Of a DNA stretch of 64,000 nucleotides, positions 10,275-22,420 are shown in pieces; position 1 is the stretch's first letter; each line of letters starts with the position of its first letter. The notes below the pieces were generated by a model. It worked only from the letters and a program-made list of their open reading frames with translations, ran no database searches and was not told where the DNA came from. The stretch comes from Paragonimus skrjabini miyazakii (Eukaryota > Platyhelminthes > Trematoda > Plagiorchiida > Troglotrematidae). The stretch is taken from positions 251,316-315,315 of the forward strand of contig JTDE01000114.1 of the NCBI GenBank assembly GCA_014338405.1, written 5' to 3'. Made by a program: the position numbers and the translations under genes.

Positions 10275-11299
10275 TGCTCTTCATTCGGTAGTATTAATTT
10301 TCTCAAATGCACTCGATTCCTCCTCTTCATTATTCCTCCGGAATCCACTTCATAGGACCAATAACCGCAGTACTTCACCACCACTCCTTCTATCCATCGC
10401 CGTGTGTATTCTGGACCGCACTGTACCCCTACCTTGTCGCCAACCTGCAGAACCGGTAGGTCGCGGGCTCATTTGACGTGGTATCGCTTTTAGGTTAGTA
10501 GTTCTCCTATTATCGGTAGATGCGTGCGTGTTCTTCTCTCCAACATTCTTTTAGCTGAGCTGTGGGACATAGTTTCAGTAGGAGTATTTCATTTCTACAG
10601 TAACATTAAATATGGATCAGTTCCAGATAATTGTGCCAGTTACAGTAGTCGCTTTGCTATTTTGACCGCCGCTTCGGCTTTACCGTTTGATTAACTGTAG
10701 TACGGACTGCTTGTATGGTGCTGTAATCCCCACTTTTCAGCAAACGTGCTGAAATCCGTGCCAATGAACTGTGGTCCGTTGTCTGAAAAGAATATCTCAG
10801 GTATTACATAGTGCGCCAATTGGGCTCGCAGTTTATTAACGACCGCGCTGGAAGTATTGGAACTCAGCCATTCTAACTCGCAGAAATCGCTGAAATGATC
10901 TAGTGTGACTAAGTATTGCTTATTGTTAAATGCAAATACGTCCGCCGATAATATTTGCCAGAGTCTTTGAGGGATTTGATGCATCAGCATCGTTTCCTTG
11001 ATTTGCTTCGATTCAATAGTCCGAAACGCATTACAGCTCTGCATGTAGTCCCTTATGGAACTCGACATCTGAGGCCAATAGAAAAGCTCCTTTGCCTTCC
11101 GGATACAGCTGTTCACCCCCATATGTGCCAAATGGACATGTTCCAACATCTTCCGCTGAATGTTCTCGGAAATGCGATTCTTTCTCTTTTGAATATCAAG
11201 CCGCCTTCCTGGATAAATTGATCACGGTCAATAAAAAGACTGCTAGTTCCTCGGGCAACTTTTTCTTATCGTGTGACCACCCGTTCTTGATTGTTTCAG
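10275..11299 (-). pseudogene. Gypsy integrase (zinc finger, core, C-terminal part)
   Basis: An open frame at 10691-11149 carries the zinc-binding region (HVHLAHMG, then FYWPQM and SC) and the catalytic core with the first Asp in LSADVFAF and the second in FSDNGPQF. The second Cys of the zinc finger appears to be Phe (CNAF). A TAA stop at 10691-10693 follows SPYYS; the same frame continues past it with SNGKAEAAVK, where the catalytic Glu lies at 10673-10675. A C-terminal region reading RDLPVLQVGDKVGVQ and RRNRVHLRK lies down to about 10280. The stretch linking RNase H to integrase (11150-11299) is frame-shifted. The protein would have joined element DNA to the host chromosome; this copy is dead. 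Confidence 0.85.
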
Positions 11300-11810
11300 T
11301 CAGACGTTGTAAAGTACCGTTGCTTCTTTTAGGTGGGTTATTAGGGCGGTGTCCGTCATAGTGTTATCCATAACCGCCATAGTGTCAAAATGAAGCTCTT
11401 CGCAGGAGTAATCTTTGCCACAAGCTCTGGACAAAGTGTCGGCTATGTGCATCTGAGTCTCCGGCTGGTGGATCAATTCGACATCATACTTTTGCATTCT
11501 GATTAGCATTCTTTGTAACCTTTTTGGTGCAGCGGATAACGGTTTCCTCACTATTGAAACTAGTGGTTTATGGTCGGTATGGACTATTGTTTTCCGACCA
11601 AACGTATAAGGACTGGAGCGTTCTAAGGCGAAGATCACTGCTAGCATTTCCTTTTCAATATGCGCATAGTTTCGCTCAGCGGGCGAAAGACGTCTGCTTC
11701 GGTAGTCTACTGGTCTTCCGTTTTACAAAAATACCGCCCCCAGACCAGTTTCACTACTTTCACATTGAATAACTAGAGATTTCTCAACAGTTTTGTGCTC
11801 GTGCATTCGT
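11300..11810 (-). pseudogene. Gypsy RNase H domain
   Basis: A minus-strand open frame at 11300-11647 contains EMLAVIFALE near its start, IVHTDHKPLVSIVRKPLSAA, KRLQRMLIRMQKYDVELIHQ and HIADTLSRA, which are hallmarks of the Ty3/Gypsy RNase H and its C-terminal edge. The frame continues upstream to about 11805 through SPAERNYAHIEKE and GRPVDYRSR, but a TAA interrupts it just before NGRP. The RT palm with its catalytic aspartates is not found beyond 11810, so the truncation falls between RT and RNase H. Confidence 0.85.
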
Positions 11811-13840
11811 GGTTTCTAATTTTCTTCAAATGGAAAGCCATATTACCTGATTCGACCAGTCGATGACAGAGTAAAGGTTGATTGATAATGCGTTTTGGTT
11901 AGCATAACGAATACCATAGATTTCGGGACACAACACATTTATGGTAGTTACCTCATGATTTCTTTAAAGAAAAAAATCCGGGGTCCATTTAGCATTCAAA
12001 TTGTAACCACCTCCTCCGCTTGGTCAAGATGATGTGATCGAACCATCGACAAATGTGTGAGTGTGAAAAATAACTGACTTATTTCCCTATTCGCATGAAC
12101 AACCTAACCAACATCGCTAAATTGCTGTTGTGATAGCATGTGAAGGACAAGAACATCTCGGTGCAGTCGAGTCCCAATCCAAGTTGACATTAGTCGAGGA
12201 CTTGCTGTAACCTTGACCGGTTAAGTGACTACCGCGCAAACATGAACAGTGAAATATCCAAGTTTTGCCAACTGAATTTAGCTGGCTAAAACGTTCGAGG
12301 CACCTTACCACACACCTACCTCGATCAACCAGACCGTGTGAGCATCCCTGCTTTGCGGAAATTGAAGCTGAGGACTTCGTATTGACATTGAATGATTAAA
12401 AAACCATTACTTTCTTCAGCTGTTGTGCTTCCTTTTGCTCAAAAACTGAAATCAATCAACCGCTTTGTGATTGACCTGCAAGCGAACAAGCATCCACCAC
12501 GGCCCCAGAAGTGGGTGGGAATGGATTTTGCAAACAGTTAGTCCCAGTTTGTCCCAACTAGTGATTCCGAATCAGAGTTAATCAGACACACTCCCAGTTG
12601 CTTGCTGGACGAGTTTGGGACACTGAGTTTTCTTGGGACAAAAAAATAGCTCCGTTTCACTTGCAACAAAGTAAGCTGACTAGTTCCGGGGAGCTAGACT
12701 CCGAAGTTTTGTAGTAAAATAATCAGCTAACCACCTTATGAGAAATACCTGCTATAATTATTACCGTTTCCTTTCGTACACAACAATGGCAGATAAGCCA
12801 GTTCAATTTCATAGTTTCGTAGACTTATTGCTAGTGAACCGTAATGAAACTCTGAAATTTCTTTGACTAGATTAGCTCTCACGTCATTGCATGTTAAAAC
12901 CCTTTTCGACTGTGTTGTATCGGGAATGTTGAATTCAGGTACACTAAGGTGATGGCATTATACCGCAGTAGGAACACAAATGTCCGTTAGAAACTGAAGT
13001 CTATAGCAGGTAAGCACGACTGTACAATATGACAGTAGGCTGTACAATGACAACATGCAGACGAATGCGGTCTAGGGATACACTGTCTAATCATATAGGT
13101 CACATTGGCCAGTCCACTCAGAACTAGATACAGGCAAGGTTACTGGTGCATTTACTCGCCATGACTCGTGAATCATGCAAACGTGTTAGCCACACGAACA
13201 CACACATGTTGTCTGTCTGCATCACAAATACCGCCCATGAAATAATTACATCGCTCGATGGCATGCACAATATTAATTGACGTTTCGTGCTACGTACTCT
13301 GTATTAATTGACAAAGCTCTTGACCACAAATCGGCTCCTATTCACCAAACTTATCTGAATCAAGGACTTGGAATACACTGTACTTCCAACCGCCGACAAA
13401 TCGTGAGGAATTGTTGGTCGGTCTAAAACAACTTCTTTCTAATGATTTGTTAGGACTTAACAAATGTTTTAACAGCTTTATCCCGAAATTGTGCTGATCA
13501 AAAAGAACGGATCCGTTTACACTCATCAATTATTTGATAAGCTTATTCTGTACACAGTTTTCTAAAACAATTTCGGTTCCACTTTGCTGCCTAGCAAAGG
13601 TTCAAAAATTATCGTAGAGCAGACATACGTAAGAAACTAGTTTACCTGAACGACATTTAAATTTTCGGTCCAAGAAAGACGGAGATCACGACCGTCTAAA
13701 TGAAATAAAGCAGCGGTTGACTAAGCTTCCTCACCGATATGATCTGCCGAAGTACATACTCGGAATTTGTGAATTGTGACTGCCGGATCGTAGCGTACTA
13801 ATTAAAAAACCTATCCAAGGCTGGAAGGTGCATGTGGAAG
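11811..13840. other. Unassigned interval
   Basis: No gene recognised. Near 12540-12645 there are several GTCCCA/TGGGAC boxes in opposite orientation, a weak foldback-like arrangement without clear ends. Confidence 0.35.
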
Positions 13841-13841
13841 T

Positions 13842-13853
13842 AAAGATGTTCCT
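13842..13853 (+). repeat. Target-site duplication, left, HHR-FB copy 5
   Basis: AAAGATGTTCCT here matches AGAGATGTTCCT at 14282-14293 at 11 of 12 positions (10 contiguous), flanking the element. Confidence 0.65.
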
Positions 13854-14281
13854 GATGAGCAGTCGAAGATTTGGTTACTTTCAAGTTGAAATCTCCCAGC
13901 AGGTTTAATTAGATCGGATAGTTCGACCTGTCTCGGAAGTCTTAATCGCGCGGTTACCGACTGGAGTCAACAGAACAGTTACTGGGTCTCCTCTCGAAGT
14001 GATCGGGAAATCTGATCATTAGTCACGAGCGAAAGTGATCGAGCGTTCACACATAATAATTCGGTTGTGCCTAGTGTGGGGTCAATGGTGCAGTAGTCAA
14101 CACGATTGCCTCATGAAAAGCGTGGCCGGAGTTCTAGTCCAGGCAGTGGCAAAAATATGCACTACTGACGAGCTCTAATATGAGCAGAACTCGAGTCTAG
14201 TGCATTTTTCGAAAGAGGCTGACTGTAAAGTGTGTTATAATGCGAAGGCTGCCATCAAATGTGAATGATGTTCAACTTCAA
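13853..14281. repeat. HHR-FB copy 5
   Basis: The left terminus (TGATGAGCAGTCGAAGATTT, 13853-13900) is the full 3' end in minus orientation but with only about 45 bp of arm. The plus-orientation arm follows: head (about 13908-14010), tRNA-like block (about 14088-14150), decayed hammerhead (14159-14203) and tail to TTCAACTT near 14278. The element therefore keeps outward-facing ends even though one arm is almost entirely deleted. Confidence 0.8.
14159..14203 (+). ncRNA. Decayed hammerhead ribozyme motif
   Basis: Stem I (GCACTA ... TAGTGC) pairs perfectly and the CTGACGA core (14165-14171) is intact. The second core segment has become AGAA after a shift in stem II, which should abolish cleavage. 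It is useful because it confirms perfect stem I pairing in the family. Confidence 0.6.
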
Positions 14282-14293
14282 AGAGATGTTCCT
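14282..14293 (+). repeat. Target-site duplication, right, HHR-FB copy 5
   Basis: AGAGATGTTCCT, partner of 13842-13853 with one mismatch. Confidence 0.65.
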
Positions 14294-17200
14294 ATCCACA
14301 GACTTGTCCTAAGTAATGAATTTCACGGATATCAACTCCAACAATTCACAACGCTGTTAGAGCTTACAAGTAAATTGACAAGAGAATGTTATGCCCTTTG
14401 AATGGGATGTCCTTCAGCAAACTGTATTCACTAACCCAGGACTCCCAATGAGCCACATTCAGTACTGGCAGTTCTTGGTGAATGTCGTCCAACGTTCATC
14501 CCCAAGGTCGTCCTCAACAACAGGCAGCACGCCAAATCAGTATAGTTGGAAAATGGCCAGAAGAAGAATTTGGCTGTCCCTTGCAGAACGGTTTACCCTT
14601 TTGAATGGAAGTAAGACCCTTGCACATGTTTGGTTATGAATACGGTGAAACATTCTCATTTTCTCAGTCATTCATGATCAGAGCAGTGCAGGTCATACTG
14701 GCAACTCTAGTTATTGGAGAATCAAGCCATCTAAAACTGTTACGAGTTGATCTTTGGTCTGCCAGTCTGCTAATTCAAGGCGCACACATCACGTTTTTAC
14801 AAGACGAGTTGTCAAAGCTATCAATATTAAGCGCAACGAAGACTCAGGAACCGGTGTAGTGGTCACTGTTATCATGACGAAATAAATGCAAGCAGTTAGT
14901 AAGCCTAAGCCACGGAAACAGGAAGAATGCCTTGCGATAAGTTTGGCAATATAAATCACTCGGTTGATTACTGCAGCATTGGCATTTTAAATAACTGAGA
15001 GTTCTACTTACAGCCTTACATAGGCATAGTCGGTTGTAGATGCTACACGCGTGCATCAAGATTTGCTGTCTTGAATCCTTCTGTTTGATGAATTCACGAC
15101 TGCAGAATGACCCACAGAAAAATGTGTACCTCACTGGAAGCTTGCTAACCGTAGTCAGCCTGCCTGGCTTTAAATTAAACCAATCACGTTTTGCGTGAAA
15201 AACTGGTCGGAAATTATGGCAGACGGTGTGCACTCTTACAGCTCAGCATCCACAATATCAAAAAATGAATTACTTTCAACATGCTTCTACAACAAGTGAG
15301 TAGAAGCTCATCTTTGCGGAGAAACCCACTGTGCATGTTATTCTCTCGTTAGTACGTCTTTAACAGACATTAGAAATCCTAGAATAAACTAGGACTGACA
15401 AAGAATCACGAGTTGCGAGCAGAGTTGTTTCGCTTTGTGAAGTCTCCCATTGCTAAACATATCCAGCTTCTCAGTCAACAGTCTGAACACAACAGTGTGT
15501 CTTTCTGGTATACGGTGGATGAAGGCCATGAGAGAAAGATTTTCATAAATTGAATTTTCATTCAAAACTCGTAAAAAGAATTAGTTTTAAATGTGACACC
15601 CCTAAAGTGATTTGCCAACAAAAAACAGAGTGAAGTAATGATAACACTGTTCCACTATGTGTACTTCTCTGGTATGTACAAGCTGTAGACGCAGGTGCCA
15701 CCAAAGGTGATTCAGAATTGACAATTTCATTTTGCTGAACATAAGTGGAAACTTCTGGACACTGGTGTGAACTGGCTACTCTATGCGTCCGCTCAAATAC
15801 CATTTTCACTTGTGCTGTCTTAAGTGTCGATGGCACTGATATTAGAAAATCTATCTCTCCAAATTTGATGGGTGACAAAGTTGACGTCAAAAACTGTTCT
15901 AGAGAGGACACTTATAAACAATTGCAGTTGCCGACATTATTACTAGTCCATTTTAAAAAATACTCAAGTTTCTGTGAAACTCGATAAGTTTCATCAAAGC
16001 GATTAAAAATGGGTTATCAGAAGCCAACTGGCGTCGTCAACTCCATTAGTAATAACGGATGAGTGAGTTCCGGGTGACTGTCAGCTGAACAGTGGCAAGA
16101 AGGCGTACATTGTTAGATGCAAATATTTCGCTTATTCCCATTGGTCGATTGAATTATATAGACTTAGGATATGGCGAGAAAACGAACGAAATGCACATGG
16201 ATGCCATCAGGGTGGATTAAATGTTTTCAGTACTACAGTGGCGACTTTTACTGCGTCTGCATCGTCTGCCAACAGACAATCGGCGCGCGACGCCTGATTT
16301 ACAACGCTTCGGAAGACATCAACAACTTGGGCATATAAGAAATGGCCGGGTCAACCATGTGGCCGGTTGAGATTAAGCATCGTGCGATCGAAGACGCCGG
16401 ACTTCCGTTTGGGTGTTGTCATGCTAACTGTGAACTTTGCTTACCAGTTAGCGATAGCAACGCACTAATCTTGAATACAGTAAAATTGGCAACACGGATC
16501 TCATCGGTCCGAATTTGTCAAAATTATCTGTAGCGAGGTTTGCGCCAGAAGTTAATCACAAAATTTCCATGCACACCTTACTGTTCTTCCGATACACATA
16601 TTTTGACTTTTCCTCTTTGTCCAAGTGTCAGACCATACGATGTAGTCCACTGTGCCCAGGTGGGTGTATGCTTTCTTCCTGCCTCTCACGTCAGCCCTGG
16701 TGTTGAGAGCAGAGTCAAATAGTATTCCACAGTTCATCCACCAATTGGTACCGTCATGTAGATTCCAAGATTCCCCCCTTTGATCACTGTCTGATAACGT
16801 AACCAAGAGGGTTCTAGCATATAAACCGATGATGCCAGAAGTTTAACTTGGAATTCCAAAGTTGGATATTTTCCAGTAGCTTAACCAAAGTATTCAGGGA
16901 AACTAAATGCATTAGGTCACATAAGTAAACTAGTGCGAATTAAATGGTAAATGTTTATACTATTTACGCAAACACAATTCAGTCTAATGAACCTAACGCT
17001 AGACTGACAAGGTCAGACTTCAAAACGTCAGTTCAAGGTCTTTGCATTAACATCTACATAACTTGGGAAAATGTTCCTTCATCTCGACTTCTATCGTTAC
17101 GTCTCGCAGTCATACCGGAGCTTTATCTCTCTCCACATTTTTCTAGAAATTACCCCCGATGTTGTTAACGATCAGTAGGTTCTACGAAGAGCTTCAAAAA

Positions 17201-20200
17201 TGTGTTCGTGCATCTTAAAAATTCCATAATAGGATTTTTGTATCCCTATCAACTGTGCGCATCCTACAAATATTGTCTGCTTCACTACCTAATTAGTCAG
17301 GCTATATCTGAAAGAACACATAATAAACCACAGCCTAGATTGCAGTAAGTGCTCAGCGTAGACCTCTCCAGCAGACGATGGTGAGAAAAACGAACCGATC
17401 TTTTTTCAAACTGTATCCATTTTATGGCAGACGTTTACGAATTTTTCACTGCATCGTGATAAAAAATACAATGATTTATTCATCGCATGTTCATACACAT
17501 TGCATTCAGGTTCACAGCGTCAATGTGACTTCACTTTGCTTGTGCACACTCGTCTCCACCTCTGTAATTAATTCCAAACCTCAGTTATGTGTATTCCATC
17601 CGGTAAATGAGAATCGCAGACAGAATTGACAAACAGAACAACATCTCTGTTATTTACACCTCTGTTGACACAACCTTTATGCATTATCCACTTGTTTCGT
17701 TGAATACTATCGATCGTACTGTCTTCAACAAAATATAGTCAAAATTAACGTTTCTTTCATGGCTATCATTTTACACGCATTCTATCAGTATGCTTTCTTT
17801 ATATCCTTTCCACTAACTATGAACCAGAAATCTCAACTCTTTGGCCATCAGTGAAACAGTGTTGACCATACAGACTTAGCTAATGTATAGTCAGTGTTAT
17901 ACTGTGATTTCTGACACATATTTTCCTGCGTGCCAATGTCTGACTAGAACTCATCTTGTTCGCGTCACACCTTTATTGCATATTCCCATTGTTTTCAATA
18001 TGCTGTTAACTGCATAAATTAGAAAGTAAGATTCGTATTTTGTCTGTCCGGTGTTAACGAATTTGGTCAGAGGAACGATGTACTTTAAGCCACAGTTTTA
18101 GATAATCTGTTAACCATGGTTAACAGTACAACAAACAGTCACGCACTGTAACAGCTAACACAAATACCAAACATATGATGAAAGTATGCGGAACTAAAAT
18201 CGGCTCATTTAGTACTCACTATGGAACGTCGAACCAATCTTTACCTTAGAGGACACATCAAAATACTACTTGTATCATTTTACTATTGTTCACTCTATGA
18301 TACCTTCAGTTTGCTCGTGTGGAAATATACTAATTGGTGTAAAATCTAATGTTATTTGAATAAAACCCTATTGCTTTTACTCACAGTGTATTAACCACGC
18401 TCATGATTAACTACCAGGTAAGCAAAATGTTGACGTTATGTGTGCACAGTGTTGCAGCTGCAATCACGTCAGACCAGCACAGGTTTTCATTCTATAATCT
18501 AGTCTTCCATGGTCGTTGGTTGACTCATAATCATCCTATTGTAACCATTTTTGATTAGTCGAAACCAGCTACCCCCCAAGAGGTAAATAACCCCTCCTCT
18601 GCTCATTCTTCCTTAGTTTACTCATAGCCTGGACTTGTCGGATGCTGTCATGCCCAACCAAAAATCGCAACGGTTATACGGAGTCAGAAATAAGACCATC
18701 ATGCGCAAGCAAGACTCAACACATACTGATGCTTCAGTGCGGTATGGCTGACGATCAGTCTTTAGCCGAATAGCGTACGATGCAACGCGATTGCGGCATT
18801 GACGTGTTCTCGTCCGATCGGAACCTGATAGATGGCCAGCGATAGTTAAAACTTGAAGGAAAATGGCTTCAGTGAGATGTTCATAGCCGAAACGGACGAC
18901 CACGTCTTTATAACAGGTGGGTTTTGATCAAGATACACTTGAGTGGGACTAAATTATGATATACGAATTAGTGGCTTTAATGAGTCTCGTTTACACGCTC
19001 ACGACAGTGAAACCTACATTCCAGTTTGTTGAAGGTGCTTTGAAATGCCGGAACTAGGCTTCACTTCATGCACACTGTCATACACAAGCATAAATTTGCT
19101 ACCGATTTAGCTTATTCTTTTAGGTCTACCGAATAACACTAAGGAAGTTGATCAACCCAACTCAGTTGAACTCCTTGAACTTCCGTTTTTGCTCACTTAT
19201 TTAGAAGTACTTCACTTTTCGATTGAAACCAGTTGATTAATACAGTTTATTTTTTCTGGTTCCCCACGAATTCAGCAGACGAGCCGATGGGCATTAGTGA
19301 CTGTGCGGTTAGATATCTTGAAATAAATTTAAACGGCTAAGTAAACCAATGAGAAGGCGTTTCGGGAAAGGACAATTTGATAATTGTATATTTATCACTG
19401 GTCAGTGTAGGTTTGAGGAGATAACAGAAGCAAGGATCACAAAAGAAATGGGTACGGATCAACTTGTAACGTTATTTACACATCAACACCAACTTGAAAC
19501 AAAATTGAACAATACTGTTCTTCTGAGTAGATGTAATCCATCACCGGCAGCTGGTCAGTAAATTTTGCATTGTACTGTTTGTTAAACGAATTTAACAAAT
19601 TTTTCCACGAGTGGTAGTCATTAGTGCTGATTCTCAATCTTTCTTCAGTAGGCTGCCAACTTGCTCATGAGTTTATGTCAGTTCATTTGGCAAACATTCC
19701 TCGCTCCTGGTTTCAACTTTTCTTGTTGTTTTGCTAACATATACTTCGGCAACAGTAGGAAAATTGGTGGTCCAGTAACTTGGTGGTGGCTTCGTGACAG
19801 AAGTTTGTGAGAGCACAGCTTGTTTTGTATCAGTTCAGGTGTGCGTGTGTGTGTGTTTATTAAATGTTTGGACAGAAACTCAAGTACAGTGTTTTCTTGG
19901 GTATTGCCACAAATGATGTCAGGCCTCACCGTTTTCCAACTAATGGTATTGGAACATTCCTGAATACAGAAGGTTTGTGATGTAGGTTGTCGTCAACAAA
20001 AACTTCATTGTTGAAACGTATTTGTGATGCATTAAAACGGTGTATTAACCATGGTCGAAATCCACTGAAACCTGATCAGTTATCCTGTACGTATTACATT
20101 CGACAAGGTCATCCTTCAGTTTACGCAACACCCAACATTTCAGCTTGAATAGATTTTGATCATGCTATAAATTACTGTAGTCTCGCAACTCGTCCTTTCC

Positions 20201-20914
20201 GAGGTATTACTGGGAGACGGATTTACAGAGTTATATGCACAATTTGCCTTTTTAATTTCTACTAATATTCGTCCAAATAGAAACATACTACTGTATAACG
20301 TTTATCCATTTTTGTCACCCTAAATTGAATGGCAAGGTTGGACCACTCTACTCATGAACACTGTTGGTCAGGTATTACTTTGATGTGTGCTACCGTTCAT
20401 TCAGTAGGTGTACTTCAAATGGACGGGCCTCACCGACGTATAAATCTATAAGATTTTTGCAAGCGTAGGGAAATTAGCGCATCGTAAAAGTTGGATAAAA
20501 ACTGTTAATCATTAGTGCTCGTCTTATTTATTTCCTATGGAGTGTAGTAATCTGATAGGTAAAGTTGATGGATGTGATCAACCGATTATAAAAATGACGG
20601 ACTGGTTGACTAGAATTGCTTCTGTGTAACTTAATATGTTCGCAGTTGCAGCAGTCGTTGATAATTATGCACCTACAATGGCAATGCATTCCAATGGTAT
20701 TTTTTACAAACCCTAAAACAGCGTGTCGGCTTTCGTCCAACATCCTCTAAAGCAGAATAAACCCGCAAAATTTAAGTGGCAACTCGGGATTCATTAAGAC
20801 TTTCTGAAAATGCAGTTAAATCTCGTCAACCATATACTACTAGTGCATCGCTGGGACAAGGGTTCGCCTGTAAAAATGAATTGGACAACTCTGACCGATA
20901 AGTGTGGTTTTCAT
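14294..20914. other. Unassigned interval
   Basis: No protein domain recognised. Open frames of 80-129 codons (for example 14844-15233 minus, 15558-15911 minus, 18622-18903 minus) have no family signature and no clear start or splice support. A coding-like stretch on the plus strand at about 19990-20148 (reading LKRICDALKRCINHGRN) ends at a stop and could be an exon, but this is weak. A perfect palindrome lies at 18107-18126. Confidence 0.35.
18107..18126. repeat. Perfect 20-bp palindrome
   Basis: CTGTTAACCATGGTTAACAG equals its own reverse complement. It stands alone with no related sequence noticed nearby; the next flanking bases break the symmetry. Confidence 0.8.
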
Positions 20915-20994
20915 ATACAGCTGGACTTTCCACTCCACCTCGGTAAGAAGCACTAGGCTCGGAGATCACTCTTGTGAAAGCTCTGTCATAGCAC
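20915..20994 (-). repeat. HHR-FB fragment, decayed
   Basis: In minus orientation it keeps part of the tail (CTGGACTTTCCACT, then AAGAAGCACTAGGCTCGGAG) and a degraded hammerhead (20950-20994) whose stem I and stem III segments are still recognisable but whose cores have changed. Confidence 0.5.
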
Positions 20995-21289
20995 AAATCA
21001 CTGACCAGAATTTGTCTTTCTCACATTGTCCAATTTGACCGGTATCTGCTGAGTAAGATGTGCTCGGTGCTGGGTGAATATCCAGGCTCTGTTGGAGTCG
21101 AGCATGTTCACATCCTGAGAAAGCGAATTCTCTCACGCATTTTCGTCCGATTTTTCAGTACTTGTACACTGGAGTCGCATCGCTCCCTCAAACTTCTTTG
21201 GACAGATAACGATTTTAACCATTTCCACATTCCCATAGAATTCCCAAGAGTTAACTCACGCTAACAGCTGTTTTCGGTTATTCTCATCG

Positions 21290-21414
21290 AGCTTTTACAA
21301 TTACATAGGGTACGTGCGATGTATAGATGAAAAATTAGAACATGTCAAGTGGACTATTAAATTCATAGACACCGGGGCGGATCACAGTTTACTGGAGAAG
21401 GGTGGGCGTTGGTA
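21290..21414 (+). pseudogene. Possible retropepsin-like relic
   Basis: A plus-strand open stretch reads KFIDTGADHSLL at about 21356-21391, ending at a TAA at 21412-21414. D-T-G-A-D preceded by hydrophobic residues and followed by S-L-L is the active-site signature of retroviral-type aspartic proteases in LTR retrotransposons. No flanking gag or RT was recognised, and the second half of the protease is missing. It could be a chance match or a fragment of a decayed Gypsy element. Confidence 0.35.
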
Positions 21415-22239
21415 AATGTGAAAGTCACACGTGCCAGCCATGAGACATCTGTTTGTCGGTTTCAGGTGGTTCAAGTTGGCTTGATTTTCAAGTGGTTGTA
21501 GAATAATTGGTCAAGGGAGATGTAGGGTTTGCACGAACAGTTTCTAAGCCCAGACAAGGGCTGAAGGGTCTGACGTCAATAGCCTCATCTGTTAGTAACA
21601 GTCGAAACCTGAGAGCTATGGAGTGGGCTACGACTTATTCGCACTCAGATGTGCACGGATGTTTGCGTGCACTGAAATGACTGACGCTCTCTCCTGGTCT
21701 CTGTGCCAGTTTGAAGAAACAGTAACCAGCAATGAACACTTTCTGGTGGGCACTTCGCAATGAACTGAATACAAGGATGTCACGGACAGTAGTAAGTGAC
21801 TCTTGAATACAAAGAACAGCAAGCCGTTGTTGATATTCATCCCTAATTGACTGTAACAAAAGTCTGTTTTTATGCGACTTGGTAATTTATACTGCAAGAT
21901 TCAGGACAAAAAGTAATCAGATGTAACCCGCAAAGGTCTTTTGCCATTTGTTCCAAGGAATAGGACAACAGTTTCACGTTGAAGACGGTCACAATTGTGT
22001 CGGCATATTCATGTAAGTAACCATTTTACATCCTGTCGGAAATAATATGGCTCACTATTCGCATATAATTCGTATGGAAAGCATTGTTTATCTGGGTGCA
22101 TAACGCGAGTCGTAGGAAACAAGAGTGCGAACAGCATTACGTTTAGTTTATTTCTATCACGTACAACCTCTGATCACGCATTGCGTAACTTGGTGTGTGT
22201 ACGTAGTTCAAAAATATTTTACAATAAGATCACGGCTGG

Positions 22240-22420
22240 AACAGCCGATTAAGGCAGTGACAACACGTGACGATACTACGAATGGCGCAGTGGTCATGCG
22301 GACGCGACTGGCCAACTAAATCACGGCCAAGAGGACGATGCGTACCACCTTATGGCTCTAATAAAAGCGAGGCACATGGTCAGTGCTTTCTTTCAGAATC
22401 GACCGGCTGAAATGTCTATC
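22240..22420 (+). repeat. HHR-FB copy, decayed single arm
   Basis: Plus orientation. An A-box-like TGGCGCAGTGG is at about 22283-22293. A hammerhead relic includes GGCTCTAATAAAAGCGAGG and GTCAGTGC, followed by tail sequence CTTTCTTTCAGAATCGACCGG and AAATGTCTATC. The core is destroyed. Confidence 0.5.

Larger units (their letters stand above)
9806..11810 (-). mobile_element. Ty3/Gypsy LTR retrotransposon, 3' half
   Basis: Read on the minus strand from 11810 down, this holds the end of the RT/RNase H connection, RNase H, the integrase zinc finger and core, an integrase C-terminal region, a purine-rich tract and a probable 3' LTR. Gag, protease and the RT catalytic core are absent, so the element is 5'-truncated. 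Several in-frame stops and at least one frameshift make it inactive. Motifs suggest the broad group of Gypsy elements common in trematodes (CsRn1/Mag-like), but the clade is inference. Confidence 0.85.

Noticed and set aside
10955..11361. Overlapping plus-strand frames of 88-89 codons
   Set aside because: Antisense shadows of the Gypsy integrase and RNase H link region.
12540..12645. Opposed GTCCCA and TGGGAC boxes as a foldback element
   Set aside because: The boxes are short, irregularly spaced and not flanked by direct repeats.
19845..19857. Short GT-rich run as a microsatellite
   Set aside because: Only a handful of dinucleotide units; ordinary background.
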